From Marinobacter litoralis (GTDB lineage Bacteria; Pseudomonadota; Gammaproteobacteria; Pseudomonadales; Oleiphilaceae): a stretch of 64,000 bases of DNA. Shown here in pieces: positions 26,706 to 36,631 of this stretch. The notes under the pieces are model-generated. The model saw only the letters and a program-made list of their open reading frames with translations. It did not search any database and was not told where the DNA came from. The position numbers were made by a program, and so were the translations under genes. How positions within the stretch are numbered: position 1 is the first letter of the stretch; each line of letters opens with the position of its first letter. Where the stretch lies: contig NZ_QMDL01000002.1 of assembly GCF_003336705.1 (NCBI RefSeq), forward strand, positions 357,262 through 421,261, written 5' to 3'.

Positions 26706-27485
26706 TTACTTTCCTTTAAAAACAGCTTCTCTTCTTTCCAGAAAAGACTGAATACCTTCCTTTACATCCTCACTGGCCATCACCGGCCCAAGGTCGGGAA
26801 ACAAGCGCTGTTTCGCGGTTTCCTGCCCTTCGCTAACGGCGATTTTGGACGATTTCAAGCTGCCCTGAACGCCCAATGGTGCGGCTTTCGCGATCTTTTC
26901 GGCAATTTCCATGGCCTTGTTCCGTTGTTCACCGGGTTCGACCAGTTCTTGAATCAGGCCCCATTGATACGCTTGTTCAGCGGTCCACTCGTCGCCAGTC
27001 AGCAAATAACGCTGGGCGTTGCCCCAGCCGATTTCCCGTTGCAGCCGGATGGTGGCACCGCCGCAGGCGAAAATGCCACGCTTTACCTCAAGCTGGGCAA
27101 AGCGGGTGCCTTTGGCGGCTACGCGGATGTCGGTGTTGAGCATCATTTCTACACCGCAGGTAAAACAAATGCCTTGAGCCGCGAAAACCACCGGTTTGGT
27201 GAGCCCTTCGCCTGTGACATGAAATGGATCCAGTTCGCCTTCGGCGGGTTCGATGCCCTTGCCATTGGCGAAGACTTCCGCCCAGTCGTCCAGTTGCAGG
27301 CCGCTGGTGAAATGGTCACCTTCAGCGTACATCACTGCCACGCGCAGTTCCGGGTCGTTTTGCAGCTGGTAATAAGCGGCCGCGATTTCGTGGTACATGG
27401 CCCGGTTCATGGCATTCATTTTGTCGGGGCGATTCAGTCCGATCAGCAGGATATGATTTTTCTTATCAACATTAACGAGAGCCAT
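26706..27485 (-). CDS. Enoyl-CoA hydratase/isomerase (crotonase family)
   Basis: Cytosolic enzyme of 259 residues of the crotonase fold, hydrating or isomerising enoyl-CoAs. Fold landmarks are visible: GLNRPDKMNAMNRAMYHEI near the N-terminus, the oxyanion segment around AEGDHFTSGLQLDD, the second oxyanion segment ICFTCGVEMML, and the hydrophobic GWGNAQRYLLTGDEWTAEQAYQWGL. The catalytic Glu pair of true hydratases is not obvious: the second position appears in IRVAAKGTRFAQLEVKRGIFACGG. The exact reaction is therefore open. AAGGAA lies upstream of the ATG. Probably works with the acyl-CoA dehydrogenase behind element A. Confidence 0.88.
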   Translation of the reverse strand: MALVNVDKKNHILLIGLNRPDKMNAMNRAMYHEIAAAYYQLQNDPELRVAVMYAEGDHFTSGLQLDDWAEVFANGKGIEPAEGELDPFHVTGEGLTKPVVFAAQGICFTCGVEMMLNTDIRVAAKGTRFAQLEVKRGIFACGGATIRLQREIGWGNAQRYLLTGDEWTAEQAYQWGLIQELVEPGEQRNKAMEIAEKIAKAAPLGVQGSLKSSKIAVSEGQETAKQRLFPDLGPVMASEDVKEGIQSFLERREAVFKGK

Positions 27486-27533
27486 AACGCATTCCTTTCC
27501 TGTTCTCCTGTCAGCAGGCTATGCCCATGTGCG

Positions 27534-27649
27534 GGCACAAGCGGCTGGGATCGCTTTCAGGGACCGTCTGTGGCCAAGGATGGCCACAGTCGAGCGCACA
27601 GGGATGTGCTTGTAGCGTGTCCCTGAAAGCGATCCCGGCCGATTGTGCC
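27534..27649. repeat. Intergenic palindromic element A (outer stem with two inner hairpins)
   Basis: Outer arms of 31 bases (27534-27564 and 27619-27649) pair at 29 of 31 positions. They enclose a 54-base core with two hairpins: CTGTGGCCA-AGGA-TGGCCACAG (27568-27589) and GCACA-GGGA-TGTGC near 27596-27609. Read on the minus strand, the core has the same order and loop motif (TCCC, then TCCT) as elements B, C and D. It lies between two minus-strand genes. It is not coding. Confidence 0.85.
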
Positions 27650-27659
27650 TACTCCAAAG

Positions 27660-29462
27660 TCAGAACCAATCAGCTTTCATATTCAGGCACGTATCATCCT
27701 GATTGCGCAGCAAAACAAGGTCCTGCGCCACCGTTGGCAATTCCCAGTGGAAGAAATACTGGGCGGCTTGCAGCTTGCCTTGGTAGAAGTTGCGTTCGCT
27801 GTCGCTGTTGGCTGAGGCCAGGGCGTTGGCCGCCGCATTCGCCTGACGCAGCCACATCCAGGCAACCACAATGTGCCCGAACAAGTGCAAGTAGCAGCTG
27901 GCGTTGGCAAGTGTTTTGTCCACTTCTCCGCCCATCAGGGATTTACCCAGACTCTGGGTGACTTTCACCGCTTGCTGCAGAGTTTCGCTCAACGACAGGG
28001 CCCATTGCTGGCATCGGTCAGTAGTGGCCGCTTGCAAATCGGCCTGCATTTCCTGCATCAACAGCTGCAAGCCGTGGCTTTGGTCTTGCCAGATTTTCCG
28101 GCCCAGCAGGTCGAGAGCTTGTATGCCGTTGGTGCCTTCGTGAATGGGGTTCAGGCGGTTGTCGCGCCAGCATTGCTCCACTGGATATTCACGGGTGTAC
28201 CCTGCGCCGCCGTATACCTGAATGGCCAGATCATTGGCTTTCGGGCCGTATTCTGAGGGCCAGGCTTTAATGACAGGCGTCAGCAGATCCAGCAGTTTGC
28301 CGGCTTCGGCACGCTTTTGCTCATCCGGATGAGTGTGTTGCTCGTCCATCAAGCGAGCGCCGTACAGGCACAGCGCCAAGCCACCTTCGCTGTAGGCTTT
28401 CTGGGCCAGCAACATGCGGCGCACATCCGCGTGGTCGATAATCGGTACTTGCGGGCTTTCGGGGTTTTTCTCGCTGGCTTTGCGGCCCTGCAGGCGGTCT
28501 TTGGCGTATTCGAGGCTGTGCATGTAGCCACGGTAGCCAATCACGGCCGCGCCCATACCCACACCGATGCGGGCTTCGTTCATCATTTGGAACATGTACT
28601 TCAGGCCTTGGTGGGGTTCGCCCACCAGATAGCCGTGGCAAGGCGCATCATCACCGAAGCTCAATGCGGTACTGGTCGTGCCCCGGTAGCCGAGTTTGTG
28701 AATCAGGCCGGCCAGGCTAACGCCGTTGCGTTCGCCCGGGTTGCCGTTTTCGTCCACATGGAATTTGGGAACGATGAACAGTGAGATGCCTTTCACCCCA
28801 GCCGGTGCGCCTTTGATTTTCGCCAGCACCATGTGGACGATGTTTTCGGTGATGCTTTGCTCGCCACCGGAGATGTAGATTTTCGCGCCTTTGATCAGGT
28901 AGTGCCCTTCATCGGTGGGCGTAGCTGAGGTTCGAATATCGGCAAGGCTGGAACCGGCGTGCGGCTCGGTCAGCGCCATGGTGCCGCTAAATCGGCCATT
29001 GAGCATATTCGGCAGGATGGTGGCTTTCTGTTGGTCGTTGCCAAACACGCGGATCAGGTTGGCGGCGGCCGTGGTCAGGAATGGGTAGCCTGCGGTGCCG
29101 GGGTTGGCGGCGGTGAAGAAGCCGTTGCAGGCCGCCATGACCGATTCCGGCAATTGCATGCCGCCTAATTCGTAATCGTACCGCCCGGCGAGAAAGCCGG
29201 CTTCGGCGTAGGCGTCGAAGGCTTCTTTTACGTCCGGGAGCATTTCGACCTGGCCGTTGACGAATTTGGGTTCATCTTTGTCGGCGGCGCTGTTGTGGTT
29301 GGCAAACTTTTCTTTCGCCATTTTGTCGGCGGTTTCGATAACGGCGTCGAAGGTTTCTTTGCTGTGTTCGCTGAAGCGCTCGCGCTCGGTCAGGGCTTGG
29401 GTGTCCATGACTTCGTAGAGCTGGAATGCCAGGTCGCGGCGGTCGATCAGGGTGTCGGTCAT
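27660..29462 (-). CDS. Acyl-CoA dehydrogenase (long form, with C-terminal domain)
   Basis: FAD-dependent oxidation of acyl-CoA to trans-2-enoyl-CoA; 600 residues, the length of the DmdC/AcdB-like subgroup with an extra C-terminal helical domain. FAD/substrate signature TMALTEPHAGSSLADIRT lies near residue 175, and the catalytic base segment is LNPIHEGTNGIQALDLLGRK near residue 450, where Glu of HEGT takes the usual place. No signal peptide. Likely serves beta-oxidation with the crotonase, ligase and fadH genes of the window. It is separated from the crotonase gene by element A and from the divergent AraC gene by element B. Confidence 0.93.
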   Translation of the reverse strand: MTDTLIDRRDLAFQLYEVMDTQALTERERFSEHSKETFDAVIETADKMAKEKFANHNSAADKDEPKFVNGQVEMLPDVKEAFDAYAEAGFLAGRYDYELGGMQLPESVMAACNGFFTAANPGTAGYPFLTTAAANLIRVFGNDQQKATILPNMLNGRFSGTMALTEPHAGSSLADIRTSATPTDEGHYLIKGAKIYISGGEQSITENIVHMVLAKIKGAPAGVKGISLFIVPKFHVDENGNPGERNGVSLAGLIHKLGYRGTTSTALSFGDDAPCHGYLVGEPHQGLKYMFQMMNEARIGVGMGAAVIGYRGYMHSLEYAKDRLQGRKASEKNPESPQVPIIDHADVRRMLLAQKAYSEGGLALCLYGARLMDEQHTHPDEQKRAEAGKLLDLLTPVIKAWPSEYGPKANDLAIQVYGGAGYTREYPVEQCWRDNRLNPIHEGTNGIQALDLLGRKIWQDQSHGLQLLMQEMQADLQAATTDRCQQWALSLSETLQQAVKVTQSLGKSLMGGEVDKTLANASCYLHLFGHIVVAWMWLRQANAAANALASANSDSERNFYQGKLQAAQYFFHWELPTVAQDLVLLRNQDDTCLNMKADWF

Positions 29463-29575
29463 TCGTGTTCTCCTGTTGATTGGCTATAGCCTCTCACAAC
29501 CGTTACGGTTGTTGAAATTGTCGTTTCTGACTTATTCTTGGTGAATATCGCCATACCATTCACTTTCCTGCCGGA

Positions 29576-29683
29576 AGCTTCTGCGGGAGAAGGCTTCCGA
29601 GAGACGCCGTGAATACATCCATGTAGGCTTCTGCGCAGCATCCCTGCTGCGCACACTCCCGGAAGCCTTCTCCCGCAGAAGCT
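29576..29683. repeat. Intergenic palindromic element B
   Basis: Arms of 28 bases (29576-29603, 29656-29683) match at 27 of 28 positions. The 52-base core holds TACATCCATGTA and the 9-bp hairpin TGCGCAGCA-TCCC-TGCTGCGCA, with a CTTCTGC motif between the two hairpins and GCGCACA at the core end, both shared with element C. It lies between divergent genes (acyl-CoA dehydrogenase and AraC regulator), so it cannot be a simple terminator. Confidence 0.85.
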
Positions 29684-29729
29684 CCCTACTTTTGGGATAG
29701 CTGACCCAGTTTTATCAGGAGCCATCTTT

Positions 29730-30722
29730 GTGAAAACTGTCACCATTATTGGTTTTACTGGCGCGCTTGCTAGCGCCATTACCGGTGTTATTGATTTGTT
29801 TCGGATGGCTGGTGTGACTTGGGCAAGGGTTCACGGTGAACAGCCGCAACCCTATTTCCGAACGCGCTTGCTGACCGAAACCGGCGAGGCTTGTCGGTGT
29901 ATCAATGGGCTGACCATTGGTGCTGACGGCTCTTGGCTGGATCTTGCACCGCTGGGTGAGAACGATTTGGTGATCATTCCCACCATCGGCGCGCCGATTG
30001 ATCAGGTATTGGCCGATAACCCGGGACTGGTGAATTGGCTTTCGCAGTTCCAGTCCACGAACGACGATCAGGTGCGAGTTGCCAGTAATTGCACCGGGGC
30101 TTTTCTACTCGCTGAAGCCGGGGTTCTGGACGGGCGGCAAGCGACGACCCATTGGGGGTTCAGCAATCAATTCCGGCAGCGGTTTCCAGGCGTGGATTTG
30201 CAGCCGGACAAGCTGGTGACGGTGGATGGTCACGTCGCCTGCGCCGGTGGTGGTATGGCTTGGTGGGATCTTGGGGTGTATTTGGTGGAACGACATGCGG
30301 GGGCGCAGGTCGCGCGGGAGTTGGCGAAGGCGTTTGTGATTGACGCTGGGCGGTCGAGTCAGGCCCCGTACAGCGCATTGCAGGCTCGCCGCTACCATTC
30401 CGACCCGGACATTCTGAAACTGCAGGAGTGGCTGGACACGCATTACCACCAGTCGATCACGCTGGTGGCTTTGGCATCGCGGTGTGGGTTAACGGAGCGT
30501 TCGTTGATTCGCCGGTTCAAAGCGGCAACGGGTGACACCCCAACCGGATATTTGCAGGTTTTGCGCATCGAGTCGGCCCGGCAACATTTGGAAAACTCGA
30601 GACTCACCATTGAAGACGTGACCCGGCTGGTGGGTTACGAGGACGTCAGTTCTTTCAGTCGGTTATTCAGAAAACACACGGGATTGGCCCCTGGCGTGTA
30701 TCGCTCACGCTTTGGTCGGTAA
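29730..30722 (+). CDS. AraC-family regulator with DJ-1/PfpI-like domain (GlxA type)
   Basis: Transcription factor of 330 residues. An N-terminal class-I glutamine-amidotransferase-like domain (about 1-185) has the nucleophile-elbow equivalent ASNCTGAFLLAEAG, with Cys in the elbow. The C-terminal AraC DNA-binding domain (about 225-325) shows both helix-turn-helix units (LVALASRCGLTERSLIRRF and IEDVTRLVGYEDVSSFSRLF). It starts with GTG, 8 bases after AGGAG. GlxA-type proteins control catabolic or transport operons. Divergence from the acyl-CoA dehydrogenase makes that gene a candidate target, but the signal is unknown. Confidence 0.92.
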   Translation: MKTVTIIGFTGALASAITGVIDLFRMAGVTWARVHGEQPQPYFRTRLLTETGEACRCINGLTIGADGSWLDLAPLGENDLVIIPTIGAPIDQVLADNPGLVNWLSQFQSTNDDQVRVASNCTGAFLLAEAGVLDGRQATTHWGFSNQFRQRFPGVDLQPDKLVTVDGHVACAGGGMAWWDLGVYLVERHAGAQVARELAKAFVIDAGRSSQAPYSALQARRYHSDPDILKLQEWLDTHYHQSITLVALASRCGLTERSLIRRFKAATGDTPTGYLQVLRIESARQHLENSRLTIEDVTRLVGYEDVSSFSRLFRKHTGLAPGVYRSRFGR

Positions 30723-30809
30723 CCGAAAGCAGCGTCATTGTGGCGCGCGTTATGCAGCATATTATGCATAAGGTCCGTTTCTGGCCCTTAATGTAAGGAA
30801 TCCCGACAG

Positions 30810-30995
30810 ATGTATAAAGGGGAAGAGACCGTGGACACATTATTGAGGCAAAGCCAGTCCGAGGTACTGAACCGGCTTTATGAGATGAAGTGCAAGCAAA
30901 TCGAACACGCTCTTCAGCAAGGACAAAGCCTCCGTTGTCAGGTGCTTGAAGCCGAGGCTGAAGCCATCTCGAACGCATTGAAAGCGGTTCGGTAA
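30810..30995 (+). CDS. Small hypothetical protein (61 residues)
   Basis: Unrecognised. One long amphipathic helix is predicted by eye (LLRQSQSEVLNRLYEMKCKQIEHALQ). The ATG at 30810 has TAAGGA 10 bases upstream; a GTG at 30831, 8 bases after a GGGGAAGAG run, is an equally good start and would give 54 residues. A strong hairpin follows the stop. Coding quality is consistent with a real short gene. Confidence 0.5.
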   Translation: MYKGEETVDTLLRQSQSEVLNRLYEMKCKQIEHALQQGQSLRCQVLEAEAEAISNALKAVR

Positions 30996-31012
30996 CGCTC
31001 CAAGCTCTATGC

Positions 31013-31045
31013 GCCATAAAGTGACCTTAATGGTCACTCTATGGC
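31013..31045. terminator. Stem-loop between convergent genes
   Basis: GCCATA...TATGGC and AGTGACC...GGTCACT form one 13-bp stem with a single mismatch and a 5-base loop. No T-tract; the position between a plus- and a minus-strand gene end suggests termination or transcript-end protection. Confidence 0.55.
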
Positions 31046-31059
31046 CCAACATGACTACA

Positions 31060-33123
<2,064 letters not shown>

Positions 33124-33162
33124 TCAAAGATTATTTTGAAGCAGTATACACTCGATCGACAT

Positions 33163-33199
33163 CAAGTTGACTTGACCTACCCGGCTAGCCACGTATTAT
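33163..33199. promoter_or_regulatory. Promoter towards mrp with overlapping inverted repeat
   Basis: TTGACC (33172-33177) and TATTAT (33194-33199) are 16 bases apart and point towards the mrp operon. TCAAG-TTGA-CTTGA (33163-33176) is an inverted repeat overlapping the -35 box; a second palindrome GGCTAGCC lies in the spacer (33183-33190). The site is a candidate operator for the mrp leader, perhaps also for divergent fadH. Confidence 0.5.
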
Positions 33200-33229
33200 C
33201 GGCTTTCAAGTTTCATTGACGGAGCAAAC

Positions 33230-33343
33230 ATGACCGGAAGGTCCACCGGCCGCATAGTTTCGCCAGGATTCCAACCGCCCGCTGACATTGTCTTGCAGCG
33301 CGGGCGTCTTCCCTATTTTCCGGATCCGCCACGTTTCGGCTAA
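33230..33343 (+). CDS. Possible leader peptide (37 residues) upstream of mrp
   Basis: An ATG 6-8 bases after a GGAG site opens a 37-codon frame that ends 10 bases before an attenuator-like hairpin. The peptide is Pro/Arg-rich (LPYFPDPPRFG at the end) and matches nothing I know. Its position between a promoter and a terminator fits a leader peptide, but it could be chance. Confidence 0.3.
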   Translation: MTGRSTGRIVSPGFQPPADIVLQRGRLPYFPDPPRFG

Positions 33344-33352
33344 CCCCTGTAT

Positions 33353-33377
33353 AAACCGGTGCTTACTCGGTTTTTTT
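33353..33377 (+). terminator. Attenuator-like hairpin in the mrp leader
   Basis: AAACCG-GTGCTTACT-CGGTTT followed by further T residues (seven Ts in all). It sits about 85 bases before mrpA with no gene end in front of it, apart from the possible leader peptide. The stem is short (6 bp), so termination would be inefficient or conditional. Confidence 0.5.
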
Positions 33378-33461
33378 GTGCAGTGAGGCTGGCCGCCCAC
33401 TACACTTTGAGGGGCATTTCGCCCTACATTCACGCCTGAAAACACCAAAAACGAGGTTGCG

Positions 33462-36263
33462 ATGTCGCTACCGCTGGTTGTCCTACTGCCCTTTTTAGGC
33501 GCGATTGCTGCTCCCCTGTTTGCTCAGGGAGGGCGTACAGCGATTGCTATAGCTTCTTCCGTGCCTGCACTCATTGCGTTGGCCGCCCTTTTCCCACACT
33601 GGGCAACGCTGGCCGATGGCGGCGTGGTTCTTCACAGTTTCGAATGGTTACCGGCGATCGGGATCTCTTTCTCGTTCCGTCTCGACGGTTTGGCGCTGAT
33701 GTTCGCGCTGCTGATTCTGATCATCGGACTGCTCATTATTATTTATGCCCATTACTACTTGAAGGCGACCGAGAACGTCAGGAAATTTTACTCGCTGCTT
33801 CTTTGCTTCAAGGGCTCGATGCTGGGTATCGTGCTGTCCGGCAACCTGCTGCTGATGCTCATTTTCTGGGAAATCACCAGTCTCACTTCGTTCTTGCTGA
33901 TCAGTTTCTGGACTCATAAGCAGGACGCCCGCCGAGGCGCCCGGATGGCCCTCGCCGTAACCGGCGGCGGTGGCCTGGCGCTGCTTGCAGGCATTCTGAT
34001 CATTGGCAACATCGTTGGCAGTTTCGAGCTGGACGACGTGCTGGCCGCAGGCGACCTGATTAAAGCACACGCCATGTACCCGGTCGCTCTGACGCTCGTG
34101 CTGTTGGGCGCATTTACCAAATCGGCGCAATTCCCGTTCCATTTCTGGCTACCCCACGCCATGCAAGCGCCCACACCGGTGTCTGCGTACCTGCATTCTG
34201 CCACCATGGTTAAAGCCGGCATTTTCTTGATGGCTCGCTTATATCCGGCTCTTGCCGGTACCGAACTCTGGTTCTATATGGTCAGTTTCACGGGTATGGC
34301 GACGCTGCTGATCGGCGCTTACACCGCGATGTTCAAGCACGATCTGAAAGGCCTGCTGGCGCATTCGACCGTCAGCCACCTTGGCTTGATCACACTGCTC
34401 TTTGGCATGGGCACTAAGCTGGCCGCCGTTGCCGCGCTTTTCCACGTGATCAACCACGCCACGTTTAAAGCCTCTTTGTTTATGGCCGCCGGGATTATCG
34501 ATCACGAAACCGGTACCCGGGACATGCGCAGAATCAACGGCCTGTGGCGCTACATGCCCCACACCGCCACGCTTGCTATGGTGGCTGCGTCGTCTATGGC
34601 CGGTGTTCCGTTGCTGAACGGGTTCCTGAGTAAAGAGATGTTCTTCGCCGAATCTCTAGCGCTGAACCTGCCCGGGCTCTGGGCTTGGTTGCCTCCGATC
34701 GTCGCGACTTTGGCGGGCATTTTTGCGGTAGCTTATTCCGCCCGGTTTATTCACGACGTGTTCTTCAACGGCAAGCCGGTAAACCTGCCGATCTACCCGC
34801 CTCATGAGCCACCACGCTACATGAAGTTCCCGGTAGAGATTCTGGTCTTCGCCTGCATCATGGTGGGTATGTTCCCGGCCATTTCGGTTGGCCCGCTGTT
34901 ATTCTCCGCGGCTCAGGCAACCTTAGGTGGCGCGGTGCCGGATTACCAGTTGGCGGTGATGCACGGCATCAACTTGCCGTTGATGATGAGTCTCGCAGCG
35001 TTTGTCGGTGGTTTGTTGATGTACAGCCAACGCCAGCGCTTTTTCGACTTCCACGCCCGTTTCAAGGAAGTTGACGAAAAAGCTATTTTTGAAGCCCTGC
35101 TGATGCGTGTCGAAGGCTTTACCCATAGGCTAACGGCGCGTATTGAGAACGGCTCCTTGCAGCGCTACGCCATGTTGATGGTGGTCAGTGTCATCGCCGT
35201 TTCGATCGCCCCCATTATGGAACTGGGTATCTTTGTCGGTAGCAATGGCCTGTCACCTATCGACTGGCCCACAGCGCTTGGCGCAGGATTCCTGATTGTG
35301 TCGGCACTGGCCACTGCGTTCGTTCATCGTGAACGATTCACCGCGTTGGTGCTGCTCAGCGTGGTCGGCTTGATGGTTGCGCTGGCATTCGCCCGTTTCT
35401 CCGCGCCCGACCTGGCCATGACGCAACTGTCGGTAGAAGTGGTCACTATGGTGCTGCTGATGCTCGCGCTGTATTACATGCCGTCGTGGACACCGATTGA
35501 AACACCAAAAACCCGACGGGTGCGGGATATTGTGCTGGCCTTGCTGGCGGGTACCGGTATGACACTGATTACCCTGGCCATGCTGACCCAGCCGTTCACC
35601 TCGATCTCCGAGTTCTTCCTTGAGAACAGTAAACCCGGCGGCGGTGGCACCAACGTAGTGAACGTCATTTTGGTCGATTTCCGAGGTTTCGATACCTTGG
35701 GTGAAATCACTGTGCTGGCCATTGCCGCTATGGGCATTTACGCCATGCTCAAAAATACCGCGCTGACACCGCCTCCGGGCGATGGCCAAGGCCACACATG
35801 GACCCGAGACGCCTATCCGCTGATGCTCAAGCAAGTCGCGCGTCCGATGTTACCGATGGCACTGATGGTGTCGGCGTATATTTTCCTGAGAGGCCATAAC
35901 CTGCCCGGCGGTGGTTTCATTGCCGGCCTGATCACCTCGGTGGCGCTGGTCATCCAGTACGTTGCCAATGGCATGATCTGGACGCAGGACCGCGTCGGTA
36001 TCAAATACCACAACGTGATCGGCCTTGGTTTGTTGTTTGCCACCATTGCCGGCGCAGCCAGCCTGGCCTTCAGCTATCCGTTCCTGACGTCTACGTTCGG
36101 GTACATTACCTGGCCGGTGGTCGGCAAATTTGAAGTGGCCTCGGCACTGATCTTCGACTTAGGCGTTTACCTGGCGGTCATTGGCGCCACCATGCTGATC
36201 TTGGTCAGCATCGGCCGGATTTCGCCGCACTCAGCCATTAAGAGCACGGGGGGGAAATCATAA
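33462..36263 (+). CDS. mrpA: Mrp Na+/H+ antiporter subunit A fused to subunit B
   Basis: Largest subunit of the multisubunit cation/proton antiporter, 933 residues. The NuoL-like portion with about 14 TM segments occupies residues 1-500 (FHFWLPHAMQAPTPVSAYLHSATMVKAG is the proton-channel signature), followed by the MrpA C-terminal part. The MnhB domain (about 780-930, LRGHNLPGGGFIAGLITSVA) is fused on, which is the 'group 2' Mrp arrangement of marine gammaproteobacteria. An 'ACGAGG' site lies before the ATG. Its stop overlaps the mrpC start (TAATG). The role is Na+ extrusion coupled to H+ uptake. Confidence 0.95.
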   Translation: MSLPLVVLLPFLGAIAAPLFAQGGRTAIAIASSVPALIALAALFPHWATLADGGVVLHSFEWLPAIGISFSFRLDGLALMFALLILIIGLLIIIYAHYYLKATENVRKFYSLLLCFKGSMLGIVLSGNLLLMLIFWEITSLTSFLLISFWTHKQDARRGARMALAVTGGGGLALLAGILIIGNIVGSFELDDVLAAGDLIKAHAMYPVALTLVLLGAFTKSAQFPFHFWLPHAMQAPTPVSAYLHSATMVKAGIFLMARLYPALAGTELWFYMVSFTGMATLLIGAYTAMFKHDLKGLLAHSTVSHLGLITLLFGMGTKLAAVAALFHVINHATFKASLFMAAGIIDHETGTRDMRRINGLWRYMPHTATLAMVAASSMAGVPLLNGFLSKEMFFAESLALNLPGLWAWLPPIVATLAGIFAVAYSARFIHDVFFNGKPVNLPIYPPHEPPRYMKFPVEILVFACIMVGMFPAISVGPLLFSAAQATLGGAVPDYQLAVMHGINLPLMMSLAAFVGGLLMYSQRQRFFDFHARFKEVDEKAIFEALLMRVEGFTHRLTARIENGSLQRYAMLMVVSVIAVSIAPIMELGIFVGSNGLSPIDWPTALGAGFLIVSALATAFVHRERFTALVLLSVVGLMVALAFARFSAPDLAMTQLSVEVVTMVLLMLALYYMPSWTPIETPKTRRVRDIVLALLAGTGMTLITLAMLTQPFTSISEFFLENSKPGGGGTNVVNVILVDFRGFDTLGEITVLAIAAMGIYAMLKNTALTPPPGDGQGHTWTRDAYPLMLKQVARPMLPMALMVSAYIFLRGHNLPGGGFIAGLITSVALVIQYVANGMIWTQDRVGIKYHNVIGLGLLFATIAGAASLAFSYPFLTSTFGYITWPVVGKFEVASALIFDLGVYLAVIGATMLILVSIGRISPHSAIKSTGGKS

Positions 36264-36631
36264 TGGAACTCGTATTCGCATTGGCTATAGGTGCGCTCAC
36301 CACATCAGGCGTTTACCTGTTACTGCGGGCCCGAACCTTCCCGGTTGTCATGGGGCTCACGCTGCTGTCTTACGGGGTCAACCTGTTTCTGTTTGCCTCG
36401 GGCCGGCTGAGTACCGCACAACAGCCGATTCTCGGCACTGCAGAGAGCTACTCGGACCCCCTGCCCCAAGCGTTGGTGCTGACCGCCATCGTTATTGGTT
36501 TCGCCATGACGGCGTTTGTGGTGGTGTTGTCTCTGCGTAATCTGGCTGACAACGACGACGATCATGTAGACGGCTGCCCGCCGGTACAGCCTGCCAAGAA
36601 AAAGCAGGAACAGGAGGAAACCGGCAAATGA
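36263..36631 (+). CDS. mrpC: Mrp antiporter subunit C
   Basis: 122 residues with three TM segments, homologous to NuoK (YLLLRARTFPVVMGLTLLSYGVNLFLFASGRL). The last 30 residues form a charged cytosolic tail. Start and stop overlap neighbours (TAATG, ATGA), indicating coupled translation in the mrp operon. Confidence 0.93.
   Translation: MELVFALAIGALTTSGVYLLLRARTFPVVMGLTLLSYGVNLFLFASGRLSTAQQPILGTAESYSDPLPQALVLTAIVIGFAMTAFVVVLSLRNLADNDDDHVDGCPPVQPAKKKQEQEETGK

Noticed and set aside
27534..29683. Elements A and B as ends of a composite transposon
   Set aside because: The gene between is a full-length acyl-CoA dehydrogenase, no transposase or target duplication is seen, and the arms differ.
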